From: a virus
DNA length: 64,000 bases
IMG/VR virus record: IMGVR_UViG_3300033997_000092
Location: 186,001-250,000 of that record
Direction: 5' to 3' (one strand)
Shown: positions 34,444 through 44,467 of the stretch, piece by piece
Numbering within the stretch: position 1 is the stretch's first letter
How the letters are laid out: each line of letters opens with the position of its first letter
The notes under the pieces: model-generated
What the model saw: only the letters and a program-made list of their open reading frames with translations
The model's database searches: none
Told to the model about the DNA's origin: nothing
Made by a program: the position numbers and the translations under genes

Positions 34444-35949
34444 CTATACCTTATGAATAGGACCCGCGTTATCTAAGTTGTGAATTAAATAACCACTCAC
34501 AAAGAATACGTCGGTCGTTTCCACATTGAGGCTGACTACAGGCTTCTGGTCTTCAATAACTTCCACTTTAATTACATCGTGGAACTGACCAGATTCGTGA
34601 TAAATTTTGTCACCAACAACTACACGATACATACGTTCAAAATAACAAACGCCATTACGTTGAATTAATATGTTTTCGTCTGATGTTAATGTGACAGTGC
34701 CATTCAGTCTGATAAACCTTCCGAATGAGCTATGCGTGGCTGTCATTACAACAGCGGCTTCATACTCTGCTTTAAAATTAGTTGTTGTCCACGATAAGAA
34801 CTGATCGTTATCTGAACTATCAGGAAGTCCTGCAATACGCACTGAGTCAACCGCGTCTGCTTCGTAAAGCGATTCGACTAATACTTTGCGCCTGCCCGCA
34901 GAAATCATTTGACCGTACGGTATACAGCCGCCACCGCCACCTCCAGGAGGGTTAGTTGGAGGGGTAGCTGCATTAGTTGCAGAAAACTTAAACGTACCTG
35001 TCAATGTCAGTGTTTTGTTGTTGTCACCTGTGTCTTTGATTGTCAGTATTACCTGACCTTCGCGGACTTCAGTTGTTCCTGGAGCAACATACACACGACA
35101 ACGCAAGTTCATGTTTGTGGAACTATCGCCTGTTTGATATATGTAGACATTTGGCGCCATCGTAAGAAAATCACCTGTCCACTTATACTCAAAAGGACCT
35201 TTACCGCCACTAAAATTGTCGAGTGTGTACGCAGCAATGCCTTCGTAGAAATCACCACCGACATGGGACAGCGTTAATGCGCGACTAGGAATGCTGCCAC
35301 GCATTTGCTCTATAATCTCTGGATTAGTAGGAAGACCTGTATCAACAGTAACAAGTTGCCCCCAGATATAGACAAGTGGATCAGTAGGTTCAGAATCGCT
35401 GAATACTACAGATGTTATAGGCGTAGGACCTGTAGGACCTGTAGGACCAATCAAGCAGCTATTACCTATCGCTCCTCGTGCACCGTCAGGTCCTGTCGGT
35501 CCTATTATACCCATCGGGCCTGTAGGACCTTCATCGCCTCCACAGCCTAGCGGGCCTACTGGTCCACGGGGGCCATCTTCAGCATCTAATCCTGGCTCAC
35601 CCTGAATACCCATCACACCAGGAATACCAGCACAGCCTACTTTGCCCTTACGGCCATCAAAGCCTTTGTAGCCATCACGGCCTTTACGTCCAGGAAGACC
35701 TTTCTTGCCAACTTTACCTGTACCCAGATTGGACTGTGTTAAGAATCCTGTAGCTTCAAAAGTACCGTCGGGCGTAATGAATGTTAGAGCACCACGTACA
35801 CTGTCCCAAGCAAACTCATAAGAACTTGACTTCGCTACAGGAGGTGCTTCGTAATCTATTAGCGCAGAAGAACCTGGTACGATAGCCTTTTGACCATCGT
35901 ACCCTTGTTCAGCAGCTACGTTTTGTAAGTTAACGTAAGTGTCTGACAT
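34444..35949 (-). CDS. Collagen-like protein with C-terminal Hint (intein/hedgehog-type) domain, 501 aa
   Basis: N-terminal attachment module (residues 1-75), collagen-like triplets (about 75-170) with GCAG and GCGG, then a beta-sandwich spacer (PFEYKWTGDFLTMAPNVYIY). After a PPGGGGGG hinge comes a Hint domain, from C342 (GCIPYGQMIS) to H490-N491 (VETTDVFFVSGYLIHN). It contains the block-B-like strand TLTSDENIL and the block VVVGDKIY. In block B the usual histidine is Glu, and the residue after HN is Leu rather than Cys/Ser/Thr, so protein splicing is unlikely; cleavage or C-terminal processing is conceivable. Tail or baseplate protein by position. Confidence 0.82.
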   Translation of the reverse strand: MSDTYVNLQNVAAEQGYDGQKAIVPGSSALIDYEAPPVAKSSSYEFAWDSVRGALTFITPDGTFEATGFLTQSNLGTGKVGKKGLPGRKGRDGYKGFDGRKGKVGCAGIPGVMGIQGEPGLDAEDGPRGPVGPLGCGGDEGPTGPMGIIGPTGPDGARGAIGNSCLIGPTGPTGPTPITSVVFSDSEPTDPLVYIWGQLVTVDTGLPTNPEIIEQMRGSIPSRALTLSHVGGDFYEGIAAYTLDNFSGGKGPFEYKWTGDFLTMAPNVYIYQTGDSSTNMNLRCRVYVAPGTTEVREGQVILTIKDTGDNNKTLTLTGTFKFSATNAATPPTNPPGGGGGGCIPYGQMISAGRRKVLVESLYEADAVDSVRIAGLPDSSDNDQFLSWTTTNFKAEYEAAVVMTATHSSFGRFIRLNGTVTLTSDENILIQRNGVCYFERMYRVVVGDKIYHESGQFHDVIKVEVIEDQKPVVSLNVETTDVFFVSGYLIHNLDNAGPIHKV

Positions 35950-35964
35950 ATATTTGCCTTTAGT

Positions 35965-38334
35965 TTACGGCAAAGGAACTACAATGCCTGTCAACTCTGC
36001 TACAAGTGCTATTGTGAACTGGCCAGCAACAACATTCGTTACTTTAGCTTTAGCTACAATATCAACTACGCCATCTGGGTAGTTTTCTTTAAGCAGAATA
36101 AGACTTGACCCTTTAGAACCGTTACCATATCCGTAAGAGTTTTCACCGCCACGCTGAGTAGCAATACCTGTCTCGCCTGTACCTGGAATACTACGACCGT
36201 AGTCAACTGTCGCTTCACTAGGACGCTTAACAGCCAGAATGAATTGCAATTCTTCATTGCCTGATGTCACAGTGTAACCTGGACCTAAACGGGCACTAAA
36301 GTCTGCATGGACGTTAATCATTATGTCTGTTTTGAATTCCACACGCTGCGTAATGACAACTTCGTTTGTGTCTTCGGCGCGTTGGCGTGAACTGATGCGT
36401 TGGTAGTTACCTTTATCAAGTCTGACCTTATCAGTCGAACTGATTTTGAAGTTAGGGAACGTACCTTCTATTAGCATGCCTGGACCTGGAACCAAGTCAA
36501 TCGGCACAGCAGGCAGGAATATTGGGTCAGCATTCTGACGTATTACCTTGTACCCTGTTGGTGTAGGAATAATATCAGTTACCATTCCACGCAATCCAGT
36601 GTCGCTGCTTCCTTCTGCTCTTACGTTATGGAAAATCATTACTTCAAGTGGTCGTCCCGTAGCAAAATCTGTTCTTGCTACAAGCTTGTTGCCTACAATA
36701 GAATACTCTGACTTCATAACGTGTGCACCTGACTCACTCAAAAACACTAGGTCTTTTGACTGTGGTGCGATTGGCAGTGAAAGCACGTTACGCTTGGTAG
36801 TCGGATTGAACGTAGCCGTGATTACCTGTGTACTATAGCCTGGAATTGGACGCTGTATGAAAGCGTTGATTTCAATCTTCAAGCCTACACCAGGAGCTTC
36901 GCTGAATATTACTTTCCTGCGTACAACATCTACGGTATATGACGAATGCACTGTCATTATCCTGTCGATGAAGCACCAAGAATAGAATACGTTTTCAATA
37001 TCAGCAGGCAAGTCGAATTCACGACGGGAACCATCACCAATATCTTCAAAGCTAACGCATTCCGTGTACATGCCCGAGTGAGGCTCTAACTGGAATAAAC
37101 GCGCATCGATTTCTAACCCAGAAGGAACATTCTCTGCAAATTCCAGCATGTTGTCTTCGATGTTAGCGGACTGGCGGAACTGACGCACACCAGAAATACT
37201 GATATACCAGTAATGGCTATTCTTGCGATAGCTGTACAGGCGCATCTGAGTTTCATCTACACCTGCTGTCAGTGGATCTTCGCTGTACAGAAGGAATTTG
37301 TTTGTTTCTTCCATAACAACTTGCGTTATCGCACTGAACTTCAACTTACCTGGAGGATGATACAGGTTTCCTCTTGTGCGGGAAGCTGCTGCTCCACTCG
37401 GTACCCAACGTGGAACACCATCAAGCGGACCAGCTACAAGTACCCAGTCTTCATCTGTTCCTGCACGGCTAGGCAATCCTGAACCTGAGCCTTGCACTGT
37501 GTTTTGTTTCCAGATACTTACAGTGCTTGTTACATCAAGTTCCAAGAACGCCAAATCACGGGTCATTACTTCTTCGGCTGCTGTTATAACACAACGTCGT
37601 GTAGTACCTTCTCCAGGACCTGAAACAATTTGAACTACAACAATGTCATCTTCTACAAGACCATAATCAGTTATCAATGAATCGACTTTGAATATCGACG
37701 GGTCTGTTACTTCTGTTGGGTTACCCATAAACAACTTGGTAAATCCCAGGAAGCTCCAATGCTTACCTGCCAATCCACCGCGCACAGCAAGTCCTGCTGT
37801 TTCACTGTTTTGTTCATCTGGATTGACGACAATATCAAGCACAGCCACAGCATTGGTGATTGCTTCTGCTGGATTAGGTAAGGCATCGACGTTGCCTACA
37901 CTCGGTACTGAACCGAATTCTGACAGTGTGACATCGATAACGTGTGCATTGCCTTGTGCTAAGTGCAACAAGAATTCTATTTGCGCCGCACGATTCTTCC
38001 GTTTAGTAACAGATTCACTGAAACGTACACGGCCTAACACAGTGCCGTCGTTCAGTCCAATAGTTGCTTCCGACAGTTCTATTGATGAATTGCCTCCTAC
38101 TTCACGAGGTACAACTACAGTGAACCGAACTGTATTGCGGTTTAAAACTTCAATGTAGTGAATGCGTCCGCTGTGGTGTTCTGTACCTAGTAACGCATCT
38201 GGTGTCTGAGCCGGTTCTGAGCCTTGGTAATCACCAACAGCAAAGAAACGGGGGCGAATAACTGCGCCCCCTGCTTCGGCACTCAGCAACGCCTGTTCAC
38301 CTTGTGGGGTAAGAATCAAACGATCTGGTGTCAT
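35965..38334 (-). CDS. Baseplate/tail-fibre protein, gp12/gp34-type N-terminus, 789 aa
   Basis: The opening MTPDRLILTPQGEQALLSAEAGGAVIRPRFFAVGDYQG matches the N-terminal module of phage tail-fibre and wedge proteins (LTxxGxxxLxxA, then FxxGD) that docks fibres on the baseplate. The remaining ~640 residues are successive beta domains; one near residues 440-500 (CVSFEDIGDGSRREFDLPADIENVFYSWCFIDR) has the DGS-R-x-F-x-L-P pattern of a repeated fibre domain. It is encoded directly after the big baseplate protein, as fibre-attachment proteins usually are. Likely a proximal fibre or fibre connector. Confidence 0.8.
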   Translation of the reverse strand: MTPDRLILTPQGEQALLSAEAGGAVIRPRFFAVGDYQGSEPAQTPDALLGTEHHSGRIHYIEVLNRNTVRFTVVVPREVGGNSSIELSEATIGLNDGTVLGRVRFSESVTKRKNRAAQIEFLLHLAQGNAHVIDVTLSEFGSVPSVGNVDALPNPAEAITNAVAVLDIVVNPDEQNSETAGLAVRGGLAGKHWSFLGFTKLFMGNPTEVTDPSIFKVDSLITDYGLVEDDIVVVQIVSGPGEGTTRRCVITAAEEVMTRDLAFLELDVTSTVSIWKQNTVQGSGSGLPSRAGTDEDWVLVAGPLDGVPRWVPSGAAASRTRGNLYHPPGKLKFSAITQVVMEETNKFLLYSEDPLTAGVDETQMRLYSYRKNSHYWYISISGVRQFRQSANIEDNMLEFAENVPSGLEIDARLFQLEPHSGMYTECVSFEDIGDGSRREFDLPADIENVFYSWCFIDRIMTVHSSYTVDVVRRKVIFSEAPGVGLKIEINAFIQRPIPGYSTQVITATFNPTTKRNVLSLPIAPQSKDLVFLSESGAHVMKSEYSIVGNKLVARTDFATGRPLEVMIFHNVRAEGSSDTGLRGMVTDIIPTPTGYKVIRQNADPIFLPAVPIDLVPGPGMLIEGTFPNFKISSTDKVRLDKGNYQRISSRQRAEDTNEVVITQRVEFKTDIMINVHADFSARLGPGYTVTSGNEELQFILAVKRPSEATVDYGRSIPGTGETGIATQRGGENSYGYGNGSKGSSLILLKENYPDGVVDIVAKAKVTNVVAGQFTIALVAELTGIVVPLP

Positions 38335-38369
38335 TGTATTAACTTCCTATTTCTAATCGTGTCTACAAA

Positions 38370-41300
38370 TTAGCGTTTGAACGCCACAGAGAATTCAGCC
38401 TGGCCGAATCCGCGCTTCACACTTTTGAAAATGATCCAAGTCTCTGTCATTCCGTCCAAGTAAGTACGGACAACATCTACTCCTGGTTCCAAGTTACCCC
38501 AATCAACATCTGGGTTAATACTAGGAACCGCAGCCATTCTCAACGGCACTAACACTTTCGGGCAAGCAAAGTACAGATAGTCTGTGCTGTTTGGTAACAC
38601 AGTAAATTTACCTGTGTCAACGCTTGTTAAACGCTTGAACTTATTCTCTGACCAAATCAGGTTAAAGTAAGTTGTGTTGATTACATTAAATCCTGCTGTC
38701 CAATATATTGAGAAGCTGGATTGCAACAAGATACGGAACTTCTTCTCTTGCCTGAACCCACCTAATACATAAACACAACGAATATCAATGTAAGTGTCCT
38801 GCTCTACATAAGGCGTTGTTAAACGTCCTGTATTTCTTTCGATTGACAATCCTGTCATCTTAGTATCGAGCATCCAGATACATGCGGAGGTCACATCTAT
38901 AGGAGTCGGATTGTTACGCAACTTCAACATAGCAACCAAGTTTATAACTGAGTTGTCTTTGTAGCCAGGACTGTTAGCATCGACCAGCAGATCCTCTGGA
39001 ACAAATCCTGCCAGCAAGTTGAACACAAAGTCCCGCGTTATTTCACGTTGTCCTTCACGACCAATTGCTTTCAGTGTCATAGTTGTGTCTGTGTCAAGTC
39101 TAGGTATTTTGAATGAAAACCTGTCATTGACTTCAAGGCCTTTAGGACCATTTACTATTTCCCATGACAATACATCCGCAGCAATGGCTGTAGATCCGTC
39201 ACGGCGAAGTACACGGACATTCGGATAGAAAACAGTATCATCCTGTGCAAAGTTAGGACCGATCAGTTCAATAATGTCCAGTGCCTTGGAGGCTGTTACT
39301 GTGATTACATAACGGGCTTCCACTGTTTCAGTGAACACTTCGGCTGATTCTTCTGTCTCACGGAATTCCTCAGTGTATGAAGCGACTAAGGTAACCTGCG
39401 AGTCATCTGATTGTGGTGCTATGTACAAACGACCCGTTGCTTCATCAAGAGACACACCATTACCAGTCGGCTCGGCACGCCACAGCACAAGTCCAGGCGG
39501 AGGACCTGCAACAGGGTTATCTGTACGTTCCAAATCAACAGACAATTGGTAGTACAAGGTGCCATCCAAGCTATCAAATGCCCACTGATTGGGTTCATCA
39601 AGTATCAAGCTCTTGAAGTCATAGCTGATTAAACCGCTAGGACCTGTTATCTTCATGTTCAGACCGCGCAGAATACTGTTGATCTTTTTCATGTAGATAT
39701 TCAAGGTTTCTGTAAGTGTTGAAATACCGTCGTCATAGTTGGTGATTAATATCAGCCTAGCATCCACATTCATTTTGGGATATAGGTAACCATCACCATC
39801 AATATCTACTACGCTGGCAATAGGAAGAATCTCTTCCATGTCGATTTTGGAAAGCATATCAACAGATACGCGAGTTCCACTCCCATCACTAGACATAGGC
39901 AATATGTCTTCCTTGCCGTCAACTTCAACCAAGTAACGTATAAGTTCACGTTGCTGGTCAAAATCAACATCACGATAGAAATCAATTTCCCAGTCGCTTG
40001 ACACAGGATATTCTTCACCTTCGTCATCGTAGTCCATGACCAACGCATAACTGTACATCATGCTTTCGTTAGCTTCTATTTCAACTGGACCTGATATGTA
40101 GTACGAATCAATGCGGTCGTGAGGTTGTAATGGTGCATTCACGACAGTCAGAGGCTGCGTTACTTCTTGGGCATAGAATTTGCCTACCAACTGGATAGTT
40201 TCGTCTTCGTCAATGTAACGAGTCTGAATCAGTGTTCTGTTGAGTAATACACCGTCATACTGCGCCATGAGTATGCCTAACTTGCTTGGCCAAGTTTGTC
40301 CTGTTACAGGACGGTTGCTTGGGTTAGCAAATATCGGTTCACCTTGTATCAGCTTTCTTACTTGGTCAACAGACAAGTTTTCATTGTCGATTGCCATCTG
40401 TTCGATTGTAGTGCGGTCAATACCAATCAATGCTTCCACAATACGATCAAGTGGGAACTGGCCGTTGTTGATATTGATAGGGAGATTATCAGTTTCACCC
40501 ATCTGGTCGTAACCCATCCAAGTAGCATTTACTTCTTGGGTTTCGCCGTTGTCGTAGTACCCTATCGTTGGGAAGAAGTAACGGTTGCCTTCTGCAAGCT
40601 GTAGTGGTATAGTAGATTCGATACGTTCCACTTTTGGTATGCGTGGTATTGCAACAACAGGAACAACATACTGCTGCACGTTTCCATTCGTATACACTGC
40701 TTTGATATGTATTGCACCCTGCACCTTGTCTGGGCCTTCCGTGTACTTCAGCATAACCATCGGATGAGTCAGACCAGTCTCCGCATCGATGAATTGGAAA
40801 TCAGGATTGTTCTCGATTTCTATCTGGCTAAAGGACTGGAATTGCAGCGCATTACCTACATTCGTAGCTGTTGCCAATATTTGAGTAAGAGCGTCATCAC
40901 CGTACACTATTACCTGTGTAGGCAGCACTTCAGTTCTGCTGTCAGTTGACCAACGCGCAGTAAAGCGCATTTGAACACTCTGGCCTTCGTTGATTGTGTT
41001 TGCTACGTCTGTGAGAATACCAATCAAATCTCTGGAATTCTTTTGGATAGTGACAAACTTTTGTGCTGTTATTGTCTGGTAATCGGTGTACCGTTGTGTG
41101 CTTACACGGACAAGACCGACACTGTTGTCTGTAACAAGAGGCATCTGCGCCACACCAGTAGAATCGATATTCACGTTCAGCACATCTTGGTTATCGACAT
41201 TTCCTCCTGTACTGTACCAATCGGCCTGATTGATAATACTACGCTGACCGTTGCTCCAGTTAGCGATAGCTATGAATCGGGCAACACGACCTTCTACAAC

Positions 41301-43010
41301 AGCATCAGGTCCTTCGATGTTAATGCTCAACAAATCTATCTGTGGAAATTCCACATTCAAATAGTCTGTTTTCTTTATCGTTTCTTCCTTGTCCACATAT
41401 ATAAAATCGAGGACCAACTTATAGTCTTCACCGGCGGCTGTAGCAAGGAAAATGTTCTGATCGTTTACTTCGACCATGCCTACACGCGAAGATACCAAGA
41501 AGCCTTCGCTAACAACGCTGCCATCAGAAAACAATATGTCGGCGTACACTTTGTAGTAGTTGCCTTGATTGAAGTCTGTTACAGTAGTCTCTGTTGCAAT
41601 ATTACCGTACTGGTCAAATGTAACCAAAGTGTAGGCAGGCTGTATTTCTACAGGAATAGGACTTACCAAATTCTCGACTATCAGAATTTGCTTGTTAGCA
41701 CTCAACTCAGCACCATCAAAAGCACGATACAGGACCTGCATCAATACATTCTGGTCTTGGATAACACGTTTAGCCCGGATAGTAGATGTGTCCAACTCCG
41801 CATACTGGTCGCTGTCCAGTGACCACACGATGTTTTCAGTGTCTTGAATAGTGAAAGTGTTGTTGCCTATCTTACCTAACAACTCATACTTCTCAGATGC
41901 ACCTGGTTTAAGAACACTGGCACCTTTTATAACAAGTGAATCAGGCTTAATCGGAATACCGTACGCCAGCACAACTATGTTCTTGGATATTTCGGTACCC
42001 ATAAACGTAGCTATTACTGTTGTTGATTGGCTGATGCCTGTTTGTGGGTCACGAAACATTGTAGTAGGCTTCGTCTGCGTCATTAATCCCGCCGTGTCCG
42101 ACAGGGTGTTAGGAATCACAGTTGTTACTGTAGTGTCATCCCAAAACACCTTAACATAGACATTGTATTCCGTAGAAGCTGATACTACGTTTGGTACCAT
42201 AAGCTCAACACGCTCTATCCCAGGAGTCTCCAGCCGAGCAAAGTCTTTTGGATAGAACATGGCTGACATACTGACATACAGGTATGTTTTGGAATACAGG
42301 CCAATGTAAATATCTTTGATTACTTCTTCTATTGGAGCAAACTTGTAGAACAGTTCCGATATTCTGTAATCAACAAGAGCCTCGACTATTTCTGGATCAT
42401 CTGTGTCAGGATTTAATTCGCGTGACATCAATGCCATCAATTGGTTGCCAATAGCTACTTTCTGTGCTTCGTCCAGCTTGTCGTAATCCAGACGGCGACG
42501 CACGTACTCCAAATCACCCGCACCCAAGTTGATGCTCAGATCTTCTGCTAGGTTAGCTCCATCAACAACAAGGTTAACGTGCGATGTGCTGAACCAACTA
42601 CCGCCGTCGATATTCAGTTTGCCTGGAACAGGACTGAAGTTCACATAGTCTTGAGAAAACAAGTTCTGCACTTGGAATCCGCGGTTCAACAGAAAGCTGA
42701 TGAATTTTGGATATACAGGAGTGTTGTTAATCTCGCTGTACTTGGACAGTTGGTAGAAGCCTTTGCGAATATTACTTCCGTTTATCTCAAGGATATCACG
42801 GTGAATATCAAAGCCTATGTGCCGAATCATTTCATCTATAATTTCAGGATTAGTATTCCTGTCGATTGCCCGTAAGTTTTCCAACATACGGATGAACTGT
42901 TTGACGTTTTCTTCTGTGTAATCGTGGATGATGTCATAGAGTCTGACCCATGCAGGTTCTTCCTCACGCATCAACTCTACCAACATATCAGATAGGCGTT
43001 TAGATGTCAT
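38370..43010 (-). CDS. Large baseplate protein with tail-protein-I-like N-terminus and Ig-like repeats, 1546 aa
   Basis: The first ~270 residues are helical (EEPAWVRLYDIIHDYTEENVKQFIRMLENLR ... IDEMIRHIGFDIHRD) and, by context after the gp6-like gene, fit a P2 gpI/T4 gp7-type wedge protein. The other ~1270 residues are about eight bacterial Ig-like units of roughly 100-150 residues. Each opens with a strand such as SINIEGPDAVVEGRVARF, YYISGPVEIEANES, MKITGPSGL or IELIGPN and carries a W-x-x-x strand in the middle (ADWYSTGG, SDWEIDF, LSWEIVN). The start overlaps the upstream gene by 11 bases. Far larger than gpI-type proteins; the Ig array may extend from the baseplate rim. Confidence 0.8.
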   Translation of the reverse strand: MTSKRLSDMLVELMREEEPAWVRLYDIIHDYTEENVKQFIRMLENLRAIDRNTNPEIIDEMIRHIGFDIHRDILEINGSNIRKGFYQLSKYSEINNTPVYPKFISFLLNRGFQVQNLFSQDYVNFSPVPGKLNIDGGSWFSTSHVNLVVDGANLAEDLSINLGAGDLEYVRRRLDYDKLDEAQKVAIGNQLMALMSRELNPDTDDPEIVEALVDYRISELFYKFAPIEEVIKDIYIGLYSKTYLYVSMSAMFYPKDFARLETPGIERVELMVPNVVSASTEYNVYVKVFWDDTTVTTVIPNTLSDTAGLMTQTKPTTMFRDPQTGISQSTTVIATFMGTEISKNIVVLAYGIPIKPDSLVIKGASVLKPGASEKYELLGKIGNNTFTIQDTENIVWSLDSDQYAELDTSTIRAKRVIQDQNVLMQVLYRAFDGAELSANKQILIVENLVSPIPVEIQPAYTLVTFDQYGNIATETTVTDFNQGNYYKVYADILFSDGSVVSEGFLVSSRVGMVEVNDQNIFLATAAGEDYKLVLDFIYVDKEETIKKTDYLNVEFPQIDLLSINIEGPDAVVEGRVARFIAIANWSNGQRSIINQADWYSTGGNVDNQDVLNVNIDSTGVAQMPLVTDNSVGLVRVSTQRYTDYQTITAQKFVTIQKNSRDLIGILTDVANTINEGQSVQMRFTARWSTDSRTEVLPTQVIVYGDDALTQILATATNVGNALQFQSFSQIEIENNPDFQFIDAETGLTHPMVMLKYTEGPDKVQGAIHIKAVYTNGNVQQYVVPVVAIPRIPKVERIESTIPLQLAEGNRYFFPTIGYYDNGETQEVNATWMGYDQMGETDNLPININNGQFPLDRIVEALIGIDRTTIEQMAIDNENLSVDQVRKLIQGEPIFANPSNRPVTGQTWPSKLGILMAQYDGVLLNRTLIQTRYIDEDETIQLVGKFYAQEVTQPLTVVNAPLQPHDRIDSYYISGPVEIEANESMMYSYALVMDYDDEGEEYPVSSDWEIDFYRDVDFDQQRELIRYLVEVDGKEDILPMSSDGSGTRVSVDMLSKIDMEEILPIASVVDIDGDGYLYPKMNVDARLILITNYDDGISTLTETLNIYMKKINSILRGLNMKITGPSGLISYDFKSLILDEPNQWAFDSLDGTLYYQLSVDLERTDNPVAGPPPGLVLWRAEPTGNGVSLDEATGRLYIAPQSDDSQVTLVASYTEEFRETEESAEVFTETVEARYVITVTASKALDIIELIGPNFAQDDTVFYPNVRVLRRDGSTAIAADVLSWEIVNGPKGLEVNDRFSFKIPRLDTDTTMTLKAIGREGQREITRDFVFNLLAGFVPEDLLVDANSPGYKDNSVINLVAMLKLRNNPTPIDVTSACIWMLDTKMTGLSIERNTGRLTTPYVEQDTYIDIRCVYVLGGFRQEKKFRILLQSSFSIYWTAGFNVINTTYFNLIWSENKFKRLTSVDTGKFTVLPNSTDYLYFACPKVLVPLRMAAVPSINPDVDWGNLEPGVDVVRTYLDGMTETWIIFKSVKRGFGQAEFSVAFKR

Positions 43011-44463
43011 TCAATGCACCTTTTCTTTCTGTGTACTTGACTAACACTGTGACTTGGTTAGGCGCAATGTATTCAAGTTTTGACCTGGGTTCAATGGGTT
43101 GGATAGGCTCTAATACACGAACATAGTCCAAACCTTCGTAGCGTTTCTTATCAGCACCGAATGTAGCAAGGTCTTTCAAGTCGCTGATTTCTAACTTGCG
43201 TCCAAGCACACCACGGCGGCGCCTGAAGTAATCGGCTATTGCTTGCTCGGTACGGGCTTTCCATGTTTCCCGTGATTGGTCTTCGTTGATGTATACTTCC
43301 ATGACAATGTTAGTCAGTATGCGCTCTGGGTTACATGGCAGTATCATTACATGCTTGTTTTTAATCTTTTCTGCCCATGCCAAGAACTTCGTCCATTGTC
43401 CTGATTGAGGGTTAGGATTAGTGCCTCCCCAACTGCTTGTGCTTTTCGGCAGCACACATACACGCACTACGTTCATGTAGGTCAAATCATCAGGGGCTAT
43501 GTCACGCTGGCCTTGAATAACAACGTCAGCCACATCCGGGTACATGCCTATATTACCCAACCATGAATCATGTCGATCAAGATTGCGTTTTGATTGGAAC
43601 ACATAAGGTGCGTACATTTTAAGTACGTCTGTATCCATCGGCTCACTTCCACCAACAGAAGCTTCGTCAGTGATACCACCTATAGTAGTATCGTTCTCAT
43701 AGCGTACCCGCACACCGCTGGTTCCGATATTGCCAGATTCACCAGAAGTAAGAACATATCGTACTACAATACGATCACTGCTATTTAAACGCACACCAAA
43801 TTGGCCGTTACCGAACATCAAGCTCACATCACCTTCAGCGGTTGTGTTTGGAATGTACATGGGTTCATCGGCATCAACATCGAATATGCTGTCGTAAGGA
43901 ACAAAAGCTTGTCGAGTACCACTTACAGGATTCTCGCTGTATACAAACATATCGTCCATTGATACAACGTGTCCCGGTACACCAAGTACAATCTCAGGGA
44001 AGTCCAAATCCACATTGCCCAAGTTGAATGTTTTGAGTTGTATGGTACCTTGTCCCATGATTACTTTACGTGATTCACTTGGACGCAACATAACGCTTTC
44101 ACGGTTGTAGAAAGGCAAACCGTTTATAGTAAATGCACTGAACTCGGGAATAGATTTGTTCACAGTGCTGTTGTTGCGTAATGTGACTGTTACCGTGCTG
44201 CCTGTCTTACGATTCAGTGTTTGTCCTAAATCACGGGCGTTTGCAAGTACGCTGCTTGCACGGCGCGCTCTACGCATAAATGCTTCACGGAAAGCAAAGT
44301 TGATATATGCTTGGTTGACTTCAGTGCTACCTGCTAAGGCATCTGCAATAAAGATAGCCAGGCGGCTTTTGCTTTTATCAGACCATACATAATCGGAGGC
44401 AAAGCGTGTAAGGATAGCCTGAACGTGTTCCTCAAATGACGCTGCGTTTATAATTGGGTTCAT
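43000..44463 (-). CDS. Baseplate wedge protein, gp6/J-like family
   Basis: 487 residues. The N-terminal helical part (RLAIFIADALAGSTEVNQAYINFAFREAFMRRARRASSVLANARDLG) followed by RKTGSTVTVTLRN and IPEFSAFTINGLPFY is the standard pattern of baseplate J/gp6-like proteins: helices, then an extended domain with a GxxV-x-IPxGT-like strand. A later GEVGNIG-like strand (SGESGNIGTSGVRV) and GGITDEASVGGSEPMD correspond to the family's E-x-GGxDxE region. It forms the ring of wedges that triggers sheath contraction. Located, as in other myoviruses, beside the gp25-like gene. Confidence 0.87.
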   Translation of the reverse strand: MNPIINAASFEEHVQAILTRFASDYVWSDKSKSRLAIFIADALAGSTEVNQAYINFAFREAFMRRARRASSVLANARDLGQTLNRKTGSTVTVTLRNNSTVNKSIPEFSAFTINGLPFYNRESVMLRPSESRKVIMGQGTIQLKTFNLGNVDLDFPEIVLGVPGHVVSMDDMFVYSENPVSGTRQAFVPYDSIFDVDADEPMYIPNTTAEGDVSLMFGNGQFGVRLNSSDRIVVRYVLTSGESGNIGTSGVRVRYENDTTIGGITDEASVGGSEPMDTDVLKMYAPYVFQSKRNLDRHDSWLGNIGMYPDVADVVIQGQRDIAPDDLTYMNVVRVCVLPKSTSSWGGTNPNPQSGQWTKFLAWAEKIKNKHVMILPCNPERILTNIVMEVYINEDQSRETWKARTEQAIADYFRRRRGVLGRKLEISDLKDLATFGADKKRYEGLDYVRVLEPIQPIEPRSKLEYIAPNQVTVLVKYTERKGALNDI

Positions 44464-44467
44464 GTTG

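Noticed and set aside
34444-34926. Hint domain as an active self-splicing intein
   Set aside because: There is no C-terminal extein of useful length, the residue after HN is Leu, and the block-B His is replaced, so splicing is not supported.
40971-41822. 283-codon open frame on the plus strand
   Set aside because: Antisense to the Ig-like repeats of the 1546-residue baseplate protein; composition (many C, Y, V) is that of a shadow frame and no start signal is present.
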